A stretch of 64,000 nucleotides of DNA from Tremella fuciformis (taxonomy: Eukaryota > Basidiomycota > Tremellomycetes > Tremellales > Tremellaceae): contig CP136495.1 in the NCBI GenBank assembly GCA_032768795.1, positions 1,552,501 through 1,616,500 on the forward strand. The letters are read 5' to 3'. A model generated the notes under the pieces. That model did not search any database. It saw only the letters and a program-made list of their open reading frames with translations, and was not told where the DNA came from. Below, piece after piece: positions 55,801 through 64,000 of the stretch. The translations under genes were made by a program, and so were the position numbers. How positions within the stretch are numbered: position 1 is the first letter of the stretch; each line of letters begins with the position of its first letter.

Positions 55801-58304
55801 ACATCAGTCCATGCACAGATCCCCGTGCAGTTGCCTCCTACATCTCCAAGTATGCTTCAAAATGCGAAAAACCATCCAACAACTTTGGCGAGATAATGCA
55901 GGCTATCTCAACCCGCCTGGAGCAAGAAACATCTTCACGAATTGTCTTCCAGAAGATGCTCAGCCGCATTGTCACCGAGAGGGATTACAGTGCTCAGGAA
56001 GTCTGTCATCAGCTCTTTGGTCGACATATGATGTCTGCATCACGAGAGTTTGGCACACTCTGCATACTGGAAAAGAGACAGAGACGCCTGAGGCAGAGGC
56101 AGGAAGATGAGGGACTGGACCAAGGTGTGGAGGAGCAAGACTGGCACGATGCCTACTTGGCACGCCAGCCAGAGCATGAGGGCATCAGCCTGTACGAATG
56201 GTTTCAATTCTACCGGAAACAAGGTCGCAACGCCACTCGAAGGAAGCACCCAAAGATCATCATTCTCTGGCCGCTGTATTATCCATCAGACCCTCAGTCT
56301 GAGGATCACCAAAACTGGTGCCGGGCAAAGTTACTACTCCACCATCCTCATCGACACCCTTCAGAGCTCAAGCTTGATGACGAATCCTGGACAGAAGCTT
56401 TTTCTCGCTGTACTGAGGACCACCCAGAGGGGCACCAAGACACATTGCCCAAGCGACCCATCCGTCAACAACAGGGTGACAATGAAAACGACAGTGACTC
56501 AGAGTTTTCTGAGGGTGAAGAAGTCAATGACCACGAGCTTGATGACTGGCAAGTTCTGGCTGGAATGGGCCCTCAGTTTGATGAAGATGGGTGGAATGGG
56601 CCACTGCTTGGAGCACGTGATATTGATACTTCCCACGATTGGGAAGCAGTGGGGAGGGAGTGGGGATCAGATGGTATAGGAGAGAGGGCAAGCTACTTAG
56701 AAACCGAACGCAAGAAGGTGAGCAGTGGCCTACAATCCACTGCATACTGTGAGCTGACCAAGCAGTCTCAGCCTTCTGTAGCTCGCAACACTGTCGATCC
56801 CCAACTACTCAACACCACACAGCGCCTCATCTTTGACAAGGTCTTGCGCCATGCCAACCGTCTGCTCTCTGGAGAGTCAGTCCCTCAAATACTCCTCAAC
56901 ATCGATGGGACAGCAGGAACAGGCAAATCCTTCCTCATTGACGCCATATCCCAAGCTCTTCAAGGGCTCCAATCTGGGCAGCACAACAATCTCGACTTCA
57001 GCACAAATCCCATTGTCCGCCGGCTTGCCCCCACGGGTGTGGCGGCATTCAACATTGCTGGTTCAACATACCATGCTGCCCTTGGTCTTGGAGGCTCAAT
57101 AGAGGAAAGTCATGACAAGCTTGGAGAGGGAAAGCTTGCCAGCCTCCAGGAAGAGTGGCATGGGACACGATACCTCATCATTGATGAGAAAAGCATGGTT
57201 GGAAGGGCGGCCTTGGGGAGAATCAACCTTGCTCTTGGTCAAATCTTTCCGTCGACAGCGTACTTGCCCTTTGCCGGTCTGTCTGTCCTGCTCATTGGCG
57301 ACTTTGGTCAACTGCCCCCTGTGGGAGACACTCCACTGTACAACACTGCACGCTCGACAAAAACCTCCTATCTAGGCAGGCTCAGCAACATTGGCCGAGA
57401 TATCTACCTTGCTTTCACTGAGAGCGTTCAGCTTGATGCTGTTATGAGGCAGGAAGGCTCCGACCCTACCACCACTGCCTTCAAAGCAACCCTTGCTCGC
57501 CTGCACACCGGGACACCTCAACAGGAGGACTACACCCTTCTGTCCTCTCGCTTCTGGGGGAACCTTTCCCCGGCATCTCAGCAGGCCTTTCAAGATGCTG
57601 TATGTCTTTGTGCAACAAAGCAGAGTGTCTCCGAGATCAACCTACACACTTTGGCTCGCTCTGGACAGCCTGTACTGCGCTCTCTGGCTCAGCACACAGG
57701 GGTAGGAGCAGCCCAGGCTTCAGAGGAACAGGCACAGGGGCTTGCTCCTGCTGTCTTCCTCATGATTGGTGCTCAAGTCATGCTTTCTCGCAACCTCTGG
57801 ATCGAGCAGGGATTGGTCAATGGCACCAGGGGCACAGTATATCAGATTGGGCTCTCACCATCTGAGCCTCCTCATCAATCTGTTCCTTCTGTGGTCATGG
57901 TCGCCTTCCCATCCTACACTGGACCAACACCCTGGCACACCACAGACAACATACCACTGGTTCCCATTGTGCCCCATACAGCCAGATGGGAGACAACAAA
58001 CGGGCAGCGGTGCTCTCGACGCCAGCTGCCACTGCAGCTTGCATTTGCTATCACCATACACAAATCACAGGGTATGACGCTGGACAAGGCAGTGATTGAT
58101 CTTGGTTCAGCCGACTTCTCAACGGGATTGACATTTGTGGCAATCTCAAGAGCAAGATCTCTGGAGGGCCTTGCTTTCAAGCCAGGCTTTGATTGGGCAA
58201 GATTGAACAGCTTGAACACAGAGAGTAGAAGGGGGGGAGTATCAGGACGTGTATTGGCAGCAAGGGATGCGTCTAGACGTCAGATGCTTCAGATGACAGA
58301 ATAA
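52883..58304 (+). CDS. Helitron Rep-helicase (RepHel) transposase
   Basis: Exons are 52883-54822 and 54863-58304 with a 40-bp CTGAC-containing intron, giving about 1,790 residues. The N-terminal third has several Cys pairs ([48 protein letters not shown]), probably zinc modules. The Rep domain follows: [14 protein letters not shown], the HUH motif as HVH at 55,359-55,367, and two tyrosines in YISKYASK (55,839 and 55,851) that nick and rejoin DNA. A Pif1/RecD-type SF1 helicase completes it: GTAGTGKSF (Walker A), LIIDEKSM (Walker B), [25 protein letters not shown] and [13 protein letters not shown]. No stop or frameshift interrupts it, so the element may still be active. The first exon could be shorter if GTGAGC near 52,915 is a donor. 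Confidence 0.93.
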
Positions 58305-58435
58305 ATGTATAGAGAAAAAGATGAATGACAATGCATAGGTAGACTGAATAAAAGTTGATCAAGCATGACTCTGAGTGTTTGATGCATCAGCTGAATCTCA
58401 AGTTCATGGGGTGTATGCATGTCATTGTGCTCTCT

Positions 58436-58971
58436 CTAGCTACTAACACTACCTCTATCTGCCTCCATCTCCTGTCTGTAATCATCCCACACAGGATCAT
58501 CAGCAGCAGGAGTTGGGGGATCTGACCAGGTAGGAGGCTCAGGGGTGGGGGGAGGAGTGAAGAGAGGAGTTCCAGGTGGGCTTTCTCCTCCTCTGAGTGT
58601 TCTCATCTTCCTCAGCCAATCCAGCATCCTACTTTTCCACAAGGGCAATCTGAAGGTCTGGGGATTGGTGACTGGACCATTGAAGCTACAAGTCAGCTTT
58701 GTGTCATGCCAAGAGAGAGCCTGACTCACAAGGACTTCACAACAGGTCTTTTGGGCACCCATGGCTTCTTCTCTCCATTGACTTTGCCTGACCCAGGAGG
58801 CAGGTAGGATTGTTGCTGGGGTGGGTGATAGGGAGAGTGTCTGACTGGCTGTGGGCGGCTTTGTTGAGAGCAGGAATGCTTGTGCTCATCATGAGGGTTG
58901 GGATGTCGCTTTTTTTGCTCTCTCTGGTGCTGCCTGAGTGCTTTTTTGAACAAAGCTGACTGGAAAGCCAT
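58436..58971 (-). CDS. Small Helitron-borne basic/proline-rich protein
   Basis: A predicted gene inside the Helitron, antisense and tail-to-tail with the Rep-helicase gene. Exons are 58731-58971 and 58436-58686, joined over a 44-bp intron with GTGAGT donor and CTGAC branch. They give 163 residues. The N-terminal half is basic and Gln/His/Pro-rich (MAFQSALFKKALRQHQREQK). The second half has RLPLWKSRMLDWLRKMRTLR, and then a Pro/Thr tract ending in an acidic tail (DDPVWDDYRQEMEAD). No known domain is recognised. A clean spliced frame within a mobile element suggests a real accessory gene or a captured host fragment; neither is shown. Confidence 0.55.
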
Positions 58972-59181
58972 TCTGATGTAGATGTACAGATGAGAGATGA
59001 AAAGTCCAAAATTTTCCGGAGTCAGAGCTACGCCCCATCGGCGACGCGCCACCGCCGATTTACCTAGTTGAATAGTATAGCAATCCACGCCTGACGCTTC
59101 GCCCTAGGCGCTCCCGACGGTTCTGAATGGTCAGGCCTGTCGTATTCCTGCTCCTTGCACAGCACGACACCGTCATCCGAC

Positions 59182-61012
59182 ATGTCCACCTACCATACAT
59201 CCTCGTCCAATGAGCCTGCAGTCGCTGGCGAGCAGTATGAGCTCCCAGCGTTGGCAAACGACGACGAGGCGCCTCAAGCTGGACCGTCGAAACAACCTCG
59301 TAGAACCTCAAGGAGCAAGACGTACACATTCCACAGCAATCAGTCGAGTGCATTACTCTTTGCTGCCCCGGGGCACAATCTCCCTTCGCCCCAGAACGCC
59401 CGACACCGACACGCCCGCTCCTCGTCATACCCAGATTCGCCCACGACCCCTAGGGTACAGCGACTGACCGACACCTTTCTGGCAGACGACGATGTATTTG
59501 GGGCCAGCCATGACCGGGTGATTGTCCCGGATTTTGGCCACATGCTAGGCTTCATGCCGGATGCAGTTGAGGATCCTTTCGTCATTGCTCAGGGGATGAG
59601 GAGTCGATGGAAGAGGAGGCTGTTCTTATTGATGGAGGAGCCTAGTTCGGGCAGGGAGGCCTTCTTCGTCCATGCCATGGTCACGGGCGCAATCCTCTTC
59701 TCGTGAGTCGTTAGCTCTTCGGGGACATCAAGCTGAAGCCCAGCGCCCTGCTCACAGTGATCTCTACTCTACCAGCATTTCATACCGATCCAAATTCGAC
59801 TCGTACTTTGTTCGGCCTCGATACAACTGTTGTTGTTCTGTTCACCATCGAGTACATCGCCCGCTCTATGGCTCATTCCGATTCGTGGAGACAATACTAC
59901 AACTGGGCGACTTCATTCTTCGCCTTGTTAGACCTCATCGCCATCTTCCCGTACTATGTCGAAGTCGCTAGACAGGACGACACATCCATCCTATTTCGAT
60001 TCTCCATCCTCAGGACCTTCCGGTTGCTTCGAGTCTTCCGAGCATTCAGGTACCAGAACCAGATCCTATTGACTATCGAAGTCATGTACGTCGCCGTCCA
60101 CCGCTCAAAGGACGCCCTTGTCGCGTTGTCGTTCTTCATCCTGCTTGTCCTGGTCTTCTTCGCCACCCTGATCTATTTCGCCGAACGGGGGACATGGGAG
60201 CCGAATCTCGGTCTTTTCGTTGACGCGGACGGCGACCCCAGCCAGTTTGACAGTATCCCGCAGACGGCATGGTTCGCACTGGTGACCATGAGTACGGTTG
60301 GATACGGCGATGTCGTGCCCCGCAGCTTTCTCGGCAAGCTGTTGACCATGCCCCTTTTGCCTCTCGGCCTGCTTGCTATTGCGCCGTGCAGTTTCGTCAT
60401 GGGACGTAATTTTGCCATGGTCTTTGATGCCATGGCAATGCAAGCGCATCGCGAGGTGAGCGAGTAGTCCTGCGTATGAGATTTGCTGACTGGTAGCCCA
60501 GTGTCATTGGAACGGCGCGACAATCTCTCGACGGACCGCCAACATCACCTGTCAACACGCAGGCAGTAGCGACGCAGCACGGAGAGACTGCGTCCGCCCC
60601 GTTACTACCCTCAACATCTTCCGACGTGACACTGCCGAGGCCCGTGTCCGCCATCGGTACTGCACCCCGAGCAACGCCCATGATGCCCACGGGCAGCTCG
60701 GCAGGGCGGACGCCCATTCCGCCTAGAATGTGGGTCGGAGCTCAGGATGTCCCGCCTGGTCCGGGACAAAAGGCGGGCGACCTGACCAATACCAAGTTGG
60801 CAAAGAATCAGCTGGTCCTGCTGGAACAGATATCGCTGTTGCAACGCACGGTCGAGAGGCAGGGCGAGATGCTAGAGAGGCTATTAGTTGCGGGCGGCAT
60901 GAAGCCGGGCTCGAGACTCATGAATGGAGAGGCGGGACCGTCGCGGCTTCACAGGCCTAGCTCGGACGAGCATCAGTTTGCATTAGGGGCGTCCGACGAC
61001 GAGCGGGAATAG
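59182..61012 (+). CDS. Six-helix voltage-gated-like K+ channel
   Basis: A membrane channel with the Kv-type layout. A disordered N-terminal tail of about 130 residues precedes S1 (FFVHAMVTGAILFS, then VISTLPAF after an intron). S2 has TTVVVLFTIEYIARSM and S3 has FFALLDLIAIFPYYVEV. S4 shows regular arginines (RFSILRTFRLLRVFRAFR), as in a voltage sensor. S5 is LSFFILLVLVFFATLIYF. The pore has AWFALVTMSTVGYGDVVP, with the K+ selectivity filter TVGYGD at about 60,297-60,314. S6 follows with LGLLAIAPCSFVMG. An intron near 60,457-60,497 leads to a C-terminal tail with a coiled coil (LVLLEQISLLQRTVERQ). No T1 domain is visible. It is unlike yeast Tok1, which has two pores and eight helices. The start at 59182 lies 114 bp from the Helitron end. 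Confidence 0.88.
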
Positions 61013-61169
61013 GGCTTTATAGTTGGCATGCATTAGCATCAGCATACACCATGCCGGCATTAGGCGCGAATTCGGAGCGGATTACGACCCACGCCTATTG
61101 AAATGTGGCACGTTTGCATCACGTGACTTTTGATAAGATACCAGTACAGACTTCAATGGTCTCCTCGAG

Positions 61170-62401
61170 TTACTCTCTCGTCCTCTTCAAGCCGCCTCTG
61201 TCGCCTGGAACAGCGGCATTGGGGCACGCGTTTGCGAAATGGCCATAAGAGTTGCACCTCTGCACGTAATCAGCCTGGTCACTTCGAAAAGACAGAAGGT
61301 TACTCACGAAACAAAGGACGGTACTGAGATCCTTAACCCAGCCGGTCTTTCGAGGCGCAGCGGAGTTGGTGGGTTCGCCGCTTCCCAGTGTCCCGCTCGA
61401 CCTGTCGCTGGGATACGAGCCCCCTTCTCCTCTGCGAGCATTGGCGCTGAGCATGCCGCCCGCTCGCCAGCCGGATAGGGAGCCGCCTTCGAGCCATGCG
61501 GGCGACGAGTACACCACAGCGTTCGGGTCGTACTTGTACTCGCGCCAACGGCCGTAGCCAGCGGGTAAATTCGGCGGCGGACCGGCCTTGGTCGGGTCGG
61601 GCGGGGTGGGGTTGATGTATTCTTCTGGCTCGGGGCGTTTGGGCGAGGGGCTGAGAGGTCAGCACAGTCTACATACAGGATGACGGTTAACGGGGGGACA
61701 GTGGTGGAGAGGATGGAGGAGAAACTCACTGAGCAAGTTTGCAATTTGGTCCATCAGGACAGAATCCAGCCATATACGCCCCGCACAACTGACGCCTGAT
61801 ATGCCGCTTGTCGCATGCAGGTCCGAACCGACAGAATCCCCTGTTGAAGTCCGGGCACTCCTTCTTGCGCACCCTGTCGTGGTAATACAGGCACTCTCCG
61901 CCCAGCTCGCACTTGCCGATCTTCTCGAACCATATGCACTGCGGCATCGTGCGGAGGTTCCAGTCGTGCGTGTACTCGCAGTTGTCGCCCATCTTGCACA
62001 GGTTGCGCAGGTAGTGCTTGCACACCGTGAGCTTCTTTTCGCGCTCCCGCGGGTGTGTAGGGAGAGGGGGTGGGGGCCGGAAGTTGGCGGGCGAGGGGGT
62101 CGTGTGCCGGTAGGGGCATTCGCCAGGTGGGAGTGGGCACCCTAGTGGTAGGAGCGAGAGGCGGCAAATCTCGTCGTCTACACGTCAGCATCTTCATACA
62201 CGAACTTTGATGACTAGTATACTTACCCGAGTCGAGCTTGTAGTTCCTTTCTTGCTTCAGATACCCCTCGACGTCGAGGTTGACCTGGTGAAAGTCGGGA
62301 CGAACGAAATCGGCGGCGGGCCCGAGCAAGGCGGCGGAAGACGGGCCCGCCACGCCCATCGCCGGGCTGGCGACGGCAGCCATGGTGATTGCACCGAGCA
62401 A
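61170..62401 (-). CDS. YTH1: CPSF30/Yth1 CCCH zinc finger protein (mRNA 3' processing)
   Basis: A subunit of the cleavage and polyadenylation factor that binds the polyadenylation signal of pre-mRNA. The start is 62401 (MLGAITMAAVAS) or six codons later. Five CCCH fingers can be followed: CRLSLLPLGCPLPPGECPYRH, CKHYLRNLCKMGDNCEYTH, CIWFEKIGKCELGGECLYYH, CPDFNRGFCRFGPACDKRH and CGAYMAGFCPDGPNCKLAH, given here by key pattern C-x-C-x-C-x3-H. The last exon, after an intron starting GTGAGTAACC, completes a CCHC zinc knuckle (CFRCNSYGHFANACP). It ends LKRTRE. The number and order of fingers match Yth1/CPSF30. Divergent from nothing; it is tail-to-tail with the K+ channel. Confidence 0.93.
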
Positions 62402-62664
62402 GACGTTCAGAGGGAGACCAGCGGCTGCAGATAGAGAATCGAAGCGATGCTATGCATGCAGATGCGGCGCGAAGAGAGATGTTGACGACTGAAAGAACTG
62501 AAATGGTCGCCTCTCACTTTATCCCCCTGTGGCATCTCCAATGTCAGGCTGACTAAGCCGTGTGGCACTTTCTCGTTCACGCCACCAAAGGCCTGCGGTC
62601 GATGGCAATCAGAAAAACGCAACCCAATGCATACACACAGATCACAACCGCATACAGGAGGCAG

Positions 62665-64000
62665 CTAGTTCCTCTTGCGATAGTACGCCTTCTTTGGCCG
62701 TCCGTCGTCCTCACTATCGCTCTCCGTCTCGTCTCCCTTCTTCGCCTTGGCCTTGACGCTGCCAACACTGATGTTAACCTTCGGTGGGACACTGAATCCG
62801 AATGCCTTGCCGACCTTGGCTAGGTCGAGCGAGTTGACGTCGAAGATCTTCTTGAGCGAGTAGGAGGCGTATGACTGAAGATAGGAGCGGTAGCCATCTC
62901 GAGCAGACTGGTTGAGGTAGTGGTTCTTGGAGATCAGGCTCTCGAGCTGGGCGTTAGCTCGAAACCCTGAGTCAATCTTGAGGGACCGACCTGCTTCTGC
63001 ACATCTGCAATCTTCTTCTGGGGGAACTGATATTCGTTAAGCGGCACTTTGGCCACCTTCAAGAATCGCAAAAAGCCCAGCTCGCTCGGCAGCAGGAAGA
63101 GCAGACTCTTGCCTGATTTACCGGCACGTGCTGTGCGGCCAACTCGGTGGATGTAGTCGCGCGGGTCGTCTGGCGGGTCAAATTGTATAATCCAGTCTAC
63201 TTTCGGAATGTCGAGACCACGAGCCGCCACGTCTGTGCAGAGCAAGATGCCGGTCGGGGCGTTACAGAACTCGAAAAATGTGTTGGTACGCTTCTGCTGT
63301 TTCTGCTTGCCCTGGCGCATCAGCAAGACAAACGCCGACAACCCGGACCACATACGTGGAGGTCGAGGACTGGCACATCGATGTAGTTCAGCAGTTCGGC
63401 ATGGTATTTGACGCTGTTGCAGCTGGAGAAGAACACGATGACTTTCTTCTTGAGGTTCTTCTTGAGGAAAGTGAACAGCAGCATGAATCTTTTGTCCGAA
63501 TCGCAGACGACATAGCCCTGCTCCAGCATGTCGACCGTGGAAGCGTTCTTCTCCGAGTCGACGTTGATATACAGAGGCCCCGGGCGAAGAGAGATGCGTG
63601 CGAGATCGGTGACCTTGGTAGTTTGGGTTGCGGAGAACAGCATGGATTGTCGGTTCTCTGTGCGGCGTCAGCGGATGAAGCACGATGCGCATCAAGGCCT
63701 ACCATTCGGCAAAAGCTTGATGATCTGCTTCATCTCTTCTTCGAAACCGATCTCTAAGATCCGATCCGCCTCGTCGATGACCAGTGCCTTCAGGTTCTTG
63801 AAAATGAAACCTCTCGTGTTTTGGAGGTGGTCGAGCAGTCGACCAGGCGTGGCAACAATCAGGTTGACACCCTTTTGCAGCTTGTCTGCTTCGGCTTTTC
63901 GATTCGCGCCGCCCATGAGGACACCAAACGTCTGCGAATGTCCCTGCATCAACTCTTTCGCGACTCCGAAAATCTGCAGAGCGAGCTCGCGAGTAGGGGA
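62665..64000 (-). CDS. HAS1: DEAD-box RNA helicase Has1 (3' part; 5' end off window)
   Basis: A nucleolar ATP-dependent RNA helicase for 18S rRNA release and 60S assembly. The window holds the part from [10 protein letters not shown] (motif Ia region, at the right edge) onward. Motifs seen are [12 protein letters not shown] (Ib), [17 protein letters not shown] (II), [10 protein letters not shown] (III), [15 protein letters not shown] (V) and [10 protein letters not shown] (VI). The typical Has1 C-terminal segment follows: [15 protein letters not shown], then [20 protein letters not shown] and [17 protein letters not shown]. It ends in an acidic/basic tail AYYRKRN with a stop at 62665-62667. 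Short introns lie near 62,945-62,990, 63,330-63,380 and 63,660-63,705. The Walker A motif and N-terminus lie beyond the window. Confidence 0.95.

Larger units (their letters stand above)
52519..59067 (+). mobile_element. Autonomous Helitron (~6.5 kb)
   Basis: A rolling-circle transposon. The 3' end is textbook: a 7-bp stem ATCGGCG (59,037-59,043) with CGCCGAT (59,053-59,059), then TTAC and the terminal CTAG (59,064-59,067), followed by T. The 5' region from 52,519 (TCAGCGTAGCTCTTACGG) is shared with the element at 31,825. Two further copies of a G-run plus CAAATAAA..TTCCGG block lie at about 52,566-52,603 and 52,700-52,733. The true 5' TC is therefore uncertain by up to about 200 bp. It carries a Rep-helicase gene on the plus strand and a small spliced gene on the minus strand. 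It sits between the NUP98-96 and K+ channel starts, only 114 bp before the channel ATG. Confidence 0.85.

Noticed and set aside
1..64000. CRISPR arrays, bacterial operons or insertion sequences
   Set aside because: The window is intron-rich eukaryotic DNA; no regularly spaced short repeats or prokaryotic signals were found.

Overview
The window is nuclear DNA of a filamentous or yeast-like fungus, most likely a basidiomycete of the Tremellomycetes. Nearly every gene is split by short introns of about 40-60 bp. These introns start with GTGAGT or GTCAGC-type donors and carry a CTGAC or CTAAC-like branch point just before the acceptor. Genes are tightly packed on both strands. Products are typical of fungi: a Ste6-type ABC exporter, fungal L-galactonate dehydratase, a fungal capping guanylyltransferase and fused Nup98-Nup96. 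The class-level placement is inference; no rRNA or other taxonomic marker is present.

Layout. 1-5.5 kb: a gene of an unknown family (copy A, 5' end off the left edge), then Ku80, then a LAMTOR2-like Roadblock protein on the other strand whose end overlaps the Ku80 end. 5.5-13.7 kb: the ER folding sensor UGGT and a convergent amino acid transporter. 14-19.2 kb: a mitochondrial two-helix protein, the ubiquitin shuttle Dsk2 and L-galactonate dehydratase. 19.8-27.5 kb: a full-length Ste6-like ABC transporter, then two divergent copies (B and C) of the unknown family seen at the left edge. 27.5-31.4 kb: an intron-containing tRNA-Asp(GUC), a disordered hypothetical protein and a FYVE-RING ubiquitin ligase.

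31.7-33.8 kb is a repeat cluster. It holds a non-autonomous Helitron with an internal tandem repeat, a fold-back (long inverted repeat) element, and inverted copies of a roughly 45-bp sequence at its edges. 33.9-46 kb: a UVRAG/Vps38-like PI3K subunit, a small membrane protein, threonine synthase, mRNA guanylyltransferase and eIF5B. 46.3-52.2 kb: the NUP98-NUP96 precursor. 52.5-59.07 kb: an apparently intact autonomous Helitron encoding a Rep-helicase plus a small spliced antisense gene. 59.2-64 kb: a six-helix K+ channel, the mRNA 3'-processing factor Yth1 and the 3' part of the DEAD-box helicase Has1.

Most genes are independent housekeeping genes (DNA repair, secretion, translation, nuclear pore, mRNA processing) and no metabolic cluster is evident. 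The least expected content is the three-copy unknown family and the pair of related Helitrons. Both Helitrons sit between divergently transcribed host genes.
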